Shown here: positions 1 to 5,838 of the stretch, in pieces
Numbering within the stretch: the first letter of the stretch is position 1
Layout: each line of letters starts with the position of its first letter
Origin: Bordetella parapertussis
Lineage (GTDB): Bacteria; Pseudomonadota; Gammaproteobacteria; Burkholderiales; Burkholderiaceae_C
Assembly: GCA_943328885.2 (NCBI GenBank)
Contig: CALQBT020000146.1
Location: 1-6,897, forward strand
Direction of reading: 5' to 3'
DNA length: 6,897 nt
Position numbers and translations under genes: made by a program
The notes under the pieces: generated by a model
The model's database searches: none
The model's input: the letters and a program-made list of their open reading frames with translations, nothing else
What the model was told of the DNA's origin: nothing

Positions 1-956
1 AGCCACGACACCAGCAAGAATAGCTTGTTGCGGACCAGGTAGATCGAATCGTCCAGCGGCACGTTGTAGTCGGCAATCTGCAACGAATGCACGAAGCATT
101 GGATGCTGCTTTCATAGCCCTCCAAGTCGATCTTGGTCTCGACCATGGCGAGGTCGGTTGACTTGGGACACAGCGGCTTGCCCGGGTACAACTGTGTCTC
201 TGACGCCCTGAGAGCAGAAGCCTGCGGCGCCGGCAGAGGCGCGAAAGCCGGCAACTGCGTGGCTTCTTGCAACGAACTGGTCTGGACCGGCGCATCCGTG
301 CAATCCATCACCACCAGCGCCTGAGCATTGAGCGCATTGGCCACCTGGCGCGACCAACAAGGGCCGTAAACCTGGAACAAGCCGGGCACCAGACGCATCA
401 CCGATGCCTCGATCAACATGGTGCGCACCGCCGCGAGCTTGGTGTTGAGGCGTTTGGCGTCGGCGACCAGCTTCTGGTAGCCATCGAGCTGCGCCAGCGT
501 CGGTGCCTGCACGTTGAGCACCTTCTCGTAGTGGTACATCTTCCAGGCGAAGTAGATCTTCTCCGGCAAGTGTTCGCCGATCAAGTCCTGGTGCTCGCGC
601 AGCGCCAAGTCAGCCTTGTGCAGTTCGGAGCTCTGGAACGACAGGTAGACCGTCAGCAGCAATGTCAGCAGGCCGATCAGGTAGGGCGTGATGAGCGCAG
701 CACGTTGGCTGAACCGACCCGTCACCGTCTCGCGCCGGTGCAACTCTTCCAAGGTGATGCCAGCCTCGGCAGAGACCCGGTTCATGGCTGCGACCAGCGG
801 CGCACCGGCCGGACACTCGCCACGCGCCAGCGCCTGCACTGCGGCATCGATCTCCGCGAACAGGCTGTTGTTCTCGGCCAGTTGGCCGGTGCGCAGCGCA
901 TGGCGCGCCAGCAAGCGCGCATCGGGCAAGACTTCGGCGATGCTCAGGGCGTCCAT
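1..956 (-). CDS. Unrecognised inner-membrane protein, C-terminus cut by the left window edge
   Basis: The open frame runs from ATG at 956 down to the left edge without a stop: 318 codons are visible. It is bounded upstream by an in-frame TGA at 1014-1016, and the only other start codon in between is TTG at 962. The first ~85 residues are hydrophilic and helical in character (Ala/Leu/Glu/Arg rich). One clear membrane segment follows at about residues 87-107 (begins ALITPYLIGLL). Then comes a hydrophilic region of about 190 residues with four Cys (200, 219, 263, 287) and a Pro/Ala-rich stretch near 235-247. The last visible residues (KLFLLVSW) look like the start of a second membrane segment. 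The likely topology is cytoplasmic N-domain, TM1, periplasmic loop, TM2. GC-rich third positions support real coding, and the opposite-strand frames here look like shadows. The ribosome site is weak (AGG 12 bases upstream). I do not recognise the family. It lies 40 bases after the small exported protein and probably shares its transcript. Confidence 0.8.
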   Translation of the reverse strand, partial: MDALSIAEVLPDARLLARHALRTGQLAENNSLFAEIDAAVQALARGECPAGAPLVAAMNRVSAEAGITLEELHRRETVTGRFSQRAALITPYLIGLLTLLLTVYLSFQSSELHKADLALREHQDLIGEHLPEKIYFAWKMYHYEKVLNVQAPTLAQLDGYQKLVADAKRLNTKLAAVRTMLIEASVMRLVPGLFQVYGPCWSRQVANALNAQALVVMDCTDAPVQTSSLQEATQLPAFAPLPAPQASALRASETQLYPGKPLCPKSTDLAMVETKIDLEGYESSIQCFVHSLQIADYNVPLDDSIYLVRNKLFLLVSW

Positions 957-996
957 CTGCAATTCGACCTGGCCTGCGTGAACGGCCTGCCGCTGA

Positions 997-1203
997 CTAA
1001 CGCAACAGACCCGTCAGCCAGCCCTGGATTGTCTGGCAGGCACAAGGCGCGCCGGGCGGGCCGGGCCTGACCGCCCAGCACCAGCCCTGCGGCGTGACGC
1101 AGACTGTGCCCGGCGGCGCATTGACAGGCTGCGCCGAGACCTCGACCAGCCAGACCATTGCCAGAGGCAAGGCCAGCAGGAATACGCGTCGCAAGCCGGT
1201 CAT
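997..1203 (-). CDS. Small exported Cys-rich protein with duplicated CxTxQGW motif
   Basis: A 68-residue protein with a typical Sec signal peptide: Arg5-Arg6 in the n-region, a hydrophobic core at about 8-20 and a VSA-Q cleavage site near residues 22-25. The predicted mature part is only about 44 residues and contains four Cys (35, 42, 54, 56), many Pro/Gly and three Trp. Two copies of C-x-T-x-Q-G-W occur at residues 35-41 and 56-62, exactly 21 residues apart, each preceded by PPG a few residues earlier. This suggests an internal duplication. The start is fixed by AAGGAG at 1216-1211 with a 7-base spacer, the best ribosome site in the window. The protein should be periplasmic or secreted, and the Cys could form disulfides or bind a metal; neither role can be decided from sequence. 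I recall similar short PPG-x-x-C proteins in other proteobacteria but know no assigned function. It precedes the membrane-protein gene by 40 bases. Confidence 0.75.
   Translation of the reverse strand: MTGLRRVFLLALPLAMVWLVEVSAQPVNAPPGTVCVTPQGWCWAVRPGPPGAPCACQTIQGWLTGLLR
1018..1101 (-). repeat. Imperfect 21-base direct repeat inside the small exported protein gene
   Basis: The two units are 1081-1101 and 1018-1038. On the minus strand both begin with TGC and end with the same nine bases CAGGGCTGG; the middle bases differ. They are 63 bases (21 codons) apart, in the same frame, and encode the two C-x-T-x-Q-G-W motifs. The conserved motif with diverged codons fits an old internal duplication kept by selection on the protein. 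Confidence 0.6.
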
Positions 1204-1439
1204 CGAATCGCTCCTTGGATGGTCAAAACCACCACCGTCTCACCAACCCGGCATGGCTTGCGCCGTTGCGCTGTTTGCTTGCGCGGTTTGCAAAAGCGGT
1301 GACTTTCATCATGTCGAGCGGACTGCGGATGTCCAGTGTCATTCGTGGGGTAAGCAGTCCAGCCCGGGCCGGGCCAGCGACGCTTCAGGCCGTGGTGGCT
1401 GAACTTGTCGATCACGCTATCGATCTTTGACGCAGGCAT
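1200..1439 (-). CDS. Doubtful 79-residue ORF, possibly a gene remnant
   Basis: This frame starts at ATG 1439 and ends with TGA at 1202-1200, overlapping the start of the small exported protein as ATGA. The first 27 codons have about 85% G or C at the third position (23 of 27), like the real genes here, and give a plausible helical start (MPASKIDSVIDKF). The remaining 52 codons drop to about 52% and look like ordinary intergenic sequence rich in Arg, Lys, His and Gln. No ribosome site precedes the ATG. Three readings are possible: a small real gene coupled to the exported-protein gene, a decayed remnant with only its first part recognisable, or chance. I favour remnant or chance. No family is recognised. 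Confidence 0.2.
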   Translation of the reverse strand: MPASKIDSVIDKFSHHGLKRRWPGPGWTAYPTNDTGHPQSARHDESHRFCKPRKQTAQRRKPCRVGETVVVLTIQGAIR

Positions 1440-1516
1440 GGCAGAGGGCCGCCCGGCGCCAAGCACATCAGCGCGCGCAGAAGCCGAGACAATTGGTCGA
1501 GTCGCGCTGGCAATGC
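1204..1516. other. 313-base stretch without a confident gene between tesB and the exported-protein gene
   Basis: This stretch lies downstream of tesB and upstream of the small exported protein gene, so it should contain the promoter of the leftward pair unless they are read through from tesB. I see no convincing -35/-10 pair on the minus strand. It holds the doubtful 79-residue ORF, a GC-rich run near 1361-1376, and the Shine-Dalgarno site at 1211-1216. No tRNA, riboswitch-like fold or terminator with a T-run is visible. Confidence 0.6.
1211..1216 (-). promoter_or_regulatory. Strong Shine-Dalgarno site of the small exported protein
   Basis: Read on the minus strand the site is AAGGAG, followed by 7 bases and ATG at 1203-1201. 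It decides the start of the 68-residue protein and is much stronger than the sites of the neighbouring genes, which suggests the peptide is translated efficiently. Confidence 0.75.
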
Positions 1517-2431
1517 TCAGCGCACCCGGATCAGCCCTTCCTGCGCCACGCTGGCCACCAGTTGACCGTCGCGCGACCACAGGCTGCCACGGCAAAATCC
1601 GCGGCCACCGGTCATCAAGGGCGAATCGCTCTGGTAGAGCAGCCAATCGTCGAAGCGGAAATCGCGGTGGAACCACATCGCGTGGTCAAGGCTCGCGCAC
1701 AGCAGGCCGGGTTGGGCGAAGTTCAAACGGTGAGGCTGCATCGCCACACGCATCAGGCTGAAGTCCGAGGCATAGGCCAGCATCGCCTGATGGACCAGCG
1801 GGTCGTCGGGCAGCCTGTGGGCCGCGCGCATCCAGTGCAGGGCCTGGGGCGGCCTCGCGTCGGGATTGAGCGGGTCTAGCGGGTCGACCGAGCGAAAGTC
1901 CAGCGGGTGGGCCTGCTGCAGAAAATCCTGCATCCGCTCGGGCATCTGGTCGCTGATCGCACGCTGGCGCAGGTGCTCGTCGACCAGGCCCTCGGGGGGC
2001 GGCGCTGACGGCATCTCGCCCTGGTGCGAAGGCCCGTCCTCGGGCCTGTGGAACGAGGCCGACATCTGGAAGATCTCCCGGCCATGCTGGATCGCCGCAA
2101 CACGCCGCAGCGTGAAGCTCGCGCCGTCGCGAACGCGCTCGACCTCGTAGACGATAGGCTCGGACTTGTCGCCGGCGCGCAAAAAGTAGCCGTGCAGCGA
2201 ATGGATGGTCTGGGATTCGGTCACGGTCAGGGCCGCCGCCATCAAGGACTGGCCCAGCACCTGACCACCGAACACCGCAGGGCTGCCGATGTCTAGGCTT
2301 TGGCCGCGAAACTGGTCTGGCTCCAGCGCTTCCAGGCCGAGCAATTCGACCAGATGTCGCAATGCTTGGCGCGTGTTCTCGGGCGCAGCCTGGGCTGCCT
2401 GCGGGGATTGGGGATCTTGGTCTGGGCTCAT
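1517..2431 (-). CDS. tesB: Acyl-CoA thioesterase II (TesB)
   Basis: A cytoplasmic double-hotdog thioesterase that hydrolyses acyl-CoA to free fatty acid and CoA. The 304-residue length is close to the E. coli TesB length of 286. The family motifs are in order: FGGQVLGQSL in the first hotdog, HSLHGYFLRAGD with the following VERVRDG, then LAYASDFSLM, LDHAMWFHR and a C-terminal QEGLIR. The catalytic triad known from E. coli TesB (Asp204, Thr228, Gln278) maps to Asp223, Ser247 and Gln297 with identical spacings of 24 and 50 residues; the Thr is replaced by Ser, which keeps a hydroxyl. The ATG at 2431 is preferred: GGGGA lies 4 bases upstream, whereas a TTG start at 2482 would add 17 residues unlike the family and would cross the start of the divergent regulator gene. 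It diverges from the LAL regulator with 54 bases between starts, so that regulator is a candidate controller. Confidence 0.95.
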   Translation of the reverse strand: MSPDQDPQSPQAAQAAPENTRQALRHLVELLGLEALEPDQFRGQSLDIGSPAVFGGQVLGQSLMAAALTVTESQTIHSLHGYFLRAGDKSEPIVYEVERVRDGASFTLRRVAAIQHGREIFQMSASFHRPEDGPSHQGEMPSAPPPEGLVDEHLRQRAISDQMPERMQDFLQQAHPLDFRSVDPLDPLNPDARPPQALHWMRAAHRLPDDPLVHQAMLAYASDFSLMRVAMQPHRLNFAQPGLLCASLDHAMWFHRDFRFDDWLLYQSDSPLMTGGRGFCRGSLWSRDGQLVASVAQEGLIRVR

Positions 2432-2485
2432 CGTGTCCCCATTGTGCCGAGCCGCCGTCGCCGCGCCGGGCCAGAATGGCAAGCC
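2432..2485. promoter_or_regulatory. 54-base divergent intergenic region of tesB and the LAL regulator
   Basis: Both genes start outward from this short GC-rich stretch, so their promoters must lie in it or extend into the opposing coding sequences. No clear sigma-70 boxes or symmetric operator can be read. The leftward ribosome site GGGGA is at 2440-2436. The rightward gene has no good Shine-Dalgarno sequence ahead of ATG 2486. Shared control of the two genes is an inference from the geometry only. Confidence 0.5.
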
Positions 2486-5266
2486 ATGTCCGTGACAACG
2501 CCTCCAGCCCGACTGATGCCCTCGCCCGCGTCACCTGTGTCGGGTCCGCTGTCGTCCAAGCTCAGCCCACCCAGCGTCACCGCCAACCAGGTGCCCCGCG
2601 ACGCGATCGGCCAGGGCATCGTGGCCGCTGGCGCGGTCAAACTGGTGCTGGTAAGGGCCCCCGCTGGCTTTGGCAAGACCACCGCGATGGTGCAGGCGCG
2701 CGAGCGCATGGCCGACCACGGCCTCGACACCGCCTGGCTGACACTGGACCGGGCCGACAACGACGTGCCGCGCTTCCTGGCCTGCCTGCACCAGGCCTTG
2801 GCACAGTTCGTCGTCGACCTGCCCGCGGGCGCAGCACCGCTGACACTGATGGACACGCTGGGCCGACACGGCGCGCCGTTTGCGATCTTTCTCGACGACT
2901 TCGAGCTGATCACCGACCCCGCCGTGCTGGGTCTGCTGCGCGAGATCATCGACCATCTGCCGCGCCGAGGTCAGCTGGTGCTGGGATCGCGCAGCCTGCC
3001 CGATCTGGGGCTGGGCCGGTTGCGCGCGGCCGGCCAACTGCTTGAGATCGACACCGAGCACCTGCGTTTCTCGCTGGCTGAGACCCAGCAGTTCTTCGCG
3101 CTGCGCCAAACCGGAGGCCAACCCGGTGCCGCAACTGCCGATCTGCAGCGCCACCTGCCCGACCTGCACCGCAAGACCGAGGGCTGGATCGCCGCGCTAT
3201 GGCTCGCCTCGATGGCGCTCGATGACCTGCATGCCCGCCACGGATCGGTGGCAGGCTTCGTCGCCCAGTTCTCAGGCAGCAACCGCGCGGTGGCCGAGTT
3301 CCTGGCAGAGGACGTGCTGGACCGGCAAAGTCCAGAGATCCGAGGTTTTCTGCTGCGCACCAGCTTGCTGCGCCACCTCAATGCGCCGCTGTGCCAGGCC
3401 TTGAATCCGCGCAGCGACAGCCGACGCATCCTCGAGCAACTCGACGCCGCCAACCTGTTCATCACGCCGATCGCCAGCGCCGATCCAGATCCGGCGCAGC
3501 CGCGCCAGGCGCCAGAGCGGGAATGGCGTTACCACAGCCTGTTCGCGGATTTCCTGCGCGCCCAACTCCTGCGCGAGCAACCCGACGAGCTCGCCCGGCT
3601 TCATCTGGCCGCCTCAGGCTGGTACGAATCACAAGGCCGACCGGTACCGGCGATAGACCACGCGATCGAGGGCGGCGACATGCCTTACGCGATCGAGCTG
3701 CTCGACCAGCACGCGCTGGTGTTTCTTGAGCAAGGACGGATGCGCCTGCTGGCGCGCTGGTTTGCCGCCCTGCCCGCCGCGCTGCTGCGTGCGCACCCGG
3801 TGCTGCAGGTGGTCTCGCTGTGGGCCTGCATGCTCACACGCGGGCCCTGGGAGGCGATGGCGTTGCTGCGCCAGTCGGGCTGCGAGCACAGCGACGATCC
3901 GGTCGTGCTCGCCCATGTCAACGCGCTGCAACCGATGCTGCTGGCGATGATGGACCGGATGGAAGAGGCCCACGACATCGGTCGCGAACACCTGGCCAGG
4001 GTTCCCACCGGCCAGCCTTTTGCCGACAGCGTGCTGTGCAATGCGATGGCCCATGTGATGGGCGTTCTGGGTGAGCGCGAGCAGGCCCAGCGCCTGCTCG
4101 ATGCAGCGCGGCGCGGCCAACAAAGCCCGGGCTTCAACCGCATGTACAGCGAGTCGGTCGAAGGCCTGCTCGACCTGCAGCAAGGCCGGCTGCGCCAAGC
4201 AACCGCGCGGTTCCGTCTCGCTGTAGGCGGTGGCCAGACCGGTGCGCTAGACGCCAGCTACCCACCCAGCCACGGCAACGCCTGGGCTGGTGTGCTCTAC
4301 GCCGGCGCGGTCTACGAGGCCCACCAGCTGGCCCAGGCCGAACACCTGCTCAACGTCTACCTGCCGCTGGCGCGCGATGTCGGACTGCCCGACCACATGA
4401 TCCTGAGCCACACGATGCGCTCGCGCATCGCCTTCCAGCGCGGTGACATCGACGCGGCACTGGGTGCGATCACCGAGCTGGAATACCTGGGCCATCACCG
4501 CCAACTGCCTAGGGTGGTGGCCAGTGCCAGGCTCGAGCGCGCCCGCATGCTGATGTTGCAAGGCCAGGCCGAGGCCGCCAGCCAGGCGCTGGACCGCGCC
4601 GACGACGCGCCGGTGTGGCAGCGCGTGGCCAAGCGCCAACTCACAGCCCATGATGTCGACGACCTGGTCATCGGCCGGCTGCGCTGGCGCAGCTTGTTCG
4701 GTGACGCCGCGCTGGCAGCCCAGGAAGCAGAGCTGCTGGTACGTCAGGCACAAGGCGCGCTGCGCCAACGCCGGGCGCTCAAGCTGCAGGTGCTTCAAGC
4801 GGTGGCGCTACAGCGTGCCGGCGATGCTGCAGCAGCCCTGCTCCTGATGAGCGCTTTGCTCAAGCGCGCCAGCGTCGAGGGCTTTGTTCGCTTGCTGCTC
4901 GACGAAGGGCCTAGCGTGGGCACGCTCGTGCGCCGTGTGCACGCCGCGCTGCACGAAGCCGCAGGCGCCCGGCCCGACCCGATCTTCGACGACTACCTGC
5001 AGCGCCTGCTGCAGATCATCGGCACCGAGAACGACGAGGTGGGTGCAGATCCGGCCGGCGCGACGCTGGCCGAAGCGCTGACCCGCAAGGAGATCAGGGT
5101 GCTGCAGTTGCTGGCCGAGGGTTATAGCAACAGTGCGATGGCCGAAAAACTGTTTGTCAGCGACAGCACCGTGCGCACCCACTTGCGCAACATCAACCTC
5201 AAACTCGACGCGCGCAGCCGCACCCAGGCCGTGGCGATCGCACGCCGGCTCGGGCTGATGCGATGA
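2486..5266 (+). CDS. LAL/MalT-type LuxR family transcription activator
   Basis: A 926-residue regulator of the STAND ATPase type (MalT is 901 residues). An N-terminal S-K-L-x-P-P element (24-29) precedes the NTPase domain: Walker A APAGFGKTT at 58-66 and Walker B FLDD at 135-138. Further family landmarks follow: TEGWIAALWLA near 230-240, AVAEFLAEDVLDRQ with FLLRTSLL, and YHSLFADFLRAQL from 349. Residues of about 360-800 are helical repeats of the MalT TPR-like sensor type (for example DHAIEGGDMPYAIELL). The C-terminal LuxR/GerE helix-turn-helix occupies 865-926 (begins LTRKEIRVLQLLAEGYSN, then STVRTHLRNI). By family knowledge, inducer and ATP binding drive oligomerisation and promoter activation; the inducer is not readable here. 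The frame is open upstream to a TTG at 2300, but that part is antisense to tesB and unlike the family, so ATG 2486 is chosen; ATG 2516 is an alternative. The stop overlaps the following lipoprotein start by ATGA. Proximity to tesB suggests a lipid-related role, as for the related AlkS; this is inference. Confidence 0.93.
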   Translation: MSVTTPPARLMPSPASPVSGPLSSKLSPPSVTANQVPRDAIGQGIVAAGAVKLVLVRAPAGFGKTTAMVQARERMADHGLDTAWLTLDRADNDVPRFLACLHQALAQFVVDLPAGAAPLTLMDTLGRHGAPFAIFLDDFELITDPAVLGLLREIIDHLPRRGQLVLGSRSLPDLGLGRLRAAGQLLEIDTEHLRFSLAETQQFFALRQTGGQPGAATADLQRHLPDLHRKTEGWIAALWLASMALDDLHARHGSVAGFVAQFSGSNRAVAEFLAEDVLDRQSPEIRGFLLRTSLLRHLNAPLCQALNPRSDSRRILEQLDAANLFITPIASADPDPAQPRQAPEREWRYHSLFADFLRAQLLREQPDELARLHLAASGWYESQGRPVPAIDHAIEGGDMPYAIELLDQHALVFLEQGRMRLLARWFAALPAALLRAHPVLQVVSLWACMLTRGPWEAMALLRQSGCEHSDDPVVLAHVNALQPMLLAMMDRMEEAHDIGREHLARVPTGQPFADSVLCNAMAHVMGVLGEREQAQRLLDAARRGQQSPGFNRMYSESVEGLLDLQQGRLRQATARFRLAVGGGQTGALDASYPPSHGNAWAGVLYAGAVYEAHQLAQAEHLLNVYLPLARDVGLPDHMILSHTMRSRIAFQRGDIDAALGAITELEYLGHHRQLPRVVASARLERARMLMLQGQAEAASQALDRADDAPVWQRVAKRQLTAHDVDDLVIGRLRWRSLFGDAALAAQEAELLVRQAQGALRQRRALKLQVLQAVALQRAGDAAAALLLMSALLKRASVEGFVRLLLDEGPSVGTLVRRVHAALHEAAGARPDPIFDDYLQRLLQIIGTENDEVGADPAGATLAEALTRKEIRVLQLLAEGYSNSAMAEKLFVSDSTVRTHLRNINLKLDARSRTQAVAIARRLGLMR

Positions 5267-5817
5267 GCGAGGCGCTGGGCCCGGGCTCGCGGCTGCAGCG
5301 CAACAGCGCGGCTCACGGCCGCTTGAACACCGGACTGGCCGTCGGGTCGCCGGTCGGGCTGATCGCGCTGTTCGCGCTGGTCGGCTGCGTCGAGGTGCCG
5401 ACCACACGACTGTCCGAAGCCGCCGCCAGTCCGCTGAGCGACCTCAACCTGGTGAAGGTCACGGTCCCGCCGGTACTGCGGGCCGCGCACCAGCAGGTGT
5501 ACGCGCTGCCTGCCGTCCACGATTGCATCGCGTTGGTAACCGAGATCCACAGCCTGGACGAAGTGCTGGGCCCTGACCTGGACCTGCCCGCGCCGGCCAG
5601 CGACAAGAGCCTGGCCGAGCGCGGCAGCGTGCTGGCAGGCAACGCCGCGCTGGACGCGATCAAGAGCGCCGCCGAAGGCCTGATCCCTTACCGGGGATGG
5701 GTCAGAAAGCTCAGCGGAGCCGAGCGCAGTTCCAAGGATGTGGCCGCAGCGATCAACGCCGGCCTGGTGCGGCGCGGTTTTCTCAAAGGCCTGCGCCAGG
5801 CCTGGGACTGCCGCTGA
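5263..5817 (+). CDS. Putative outer-membrane lipoprotein of unknown function
   Basis: A 184-residue protein starting in an ATGA overlap with the regulator gene, which points to translational coupling. A hydrophobic stretch (about residues 26-41) ends in LVGC, a good lipobox with the lipidated Cys at 42. Residue +2 is Val rather than Asp, so outer-membrane sorting would be expected. The n-region is unusually long (about 25 residues with several Arg), so a later start is conceivable; TTG at 5323 would give a more ordinary signal, but it has no ribosome site. The mature part is about 142 residues with Cys88 and Cys183, which could pair in the periplasm. The C-terminal half (LIPYRGWVRKLSGAER, then an Ala-rich helix and RRGFLKGL) looks well conserved in style; I recall similar unnamed Burkholderiales proteins but no function. 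Its gene ends 21 bases before the end of the convergent NUDIX gene. Confidence 0.8.
   Translation: MSEALGPGSRLQRNSAAHGRLNTGLAVGSPVGLIALFALVGCVEVPTTRLSEAAASPLSDLNLVKVTVPPVLRAAHQQVYALPAVHDCIALVTEIHSLDEVLGPDLDLPAPASDKSLAERGSVLAGNAALDAIKSAAEGLIPYRGWVRKLSGAERSSKDVAAAINAGLVRRGFLKGLRQAWDCR
5787..5803 (+). repeat. 17-base perfect inverted repeat near the end of the lipoprotein gene
   Basis: AGGCCTG, a 3-base loop CGC, then CAGGCCT: a 7-bp perfect stem that ends 11 bases before the stop codon. It encodes residues in KGLRQAW, so codon preference may explain it. There is no following T-run, so it is not a classical terminator, though it sits where the two convergent transcripts should end. Confidence 0.35.
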
Positions 5818-5838
5818 GCAGCGCCAGCCCCAAGCGCG

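Noticed and set aside
267..1070. Plus-strand 267-codon ORF
   Set aside because: It is antisense to the membrane-protein and peptide genes, rich in Gln, Arg and His, with no recognisable motif; a typical GC-rich shadow frame.
1218..1230. TTGACC on the minus strand as a -35 box for the exported-protein gene
   Set aside because: It lies only about 15-25 bases before the start codon, overlapping the ribosome site region, with no room for a -10 box and leader.
1361..1376. GC-rich near-palindrome as a terminator
   Set aside because: The possible arms leave a loop of about one base and no T-run follows, so it cannot form a normal terminator.
2432..2482. 17-residue N-terminal extension of TesB from TTG 2482
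   Set aside because: It is unlike the family, has no ribosome site, and the ATG at 2431 gives the usual TesB start.
2300..2485. 62-codon N-terminal extension of the LAL regulator from TTG 2300
   Set aside because: It lies antisense over the 5' part of tesB, has no family similarity, and the normal N-terminal element of the family begins soon after ATG 2486.
1686..2534. Minus-strand 282-codon ORF
   Set aside because: Same strand but another frame of tesB, with low-complexity Arg/Ala/Gly/Pro composition; TesB motifs lie in the other frame.
2531..3169. Minus-strand 212-codon ORF opposite the regulator gene
   Set aside because: A Gln/Arg/Val-rich shadow of the regulator NTPase domain; similar shadows at 3629-4198 and 4247-4798 were dismissed for the same reason.
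4808..5407. Minus-strand 199-codon ORF across the regulator-lipoprotein junction
   Set aside because: Antisense to the clear LuxR-type helix-turn-helix and the lipoprotein signal; low-complexity Arg/Pro/Ala start.
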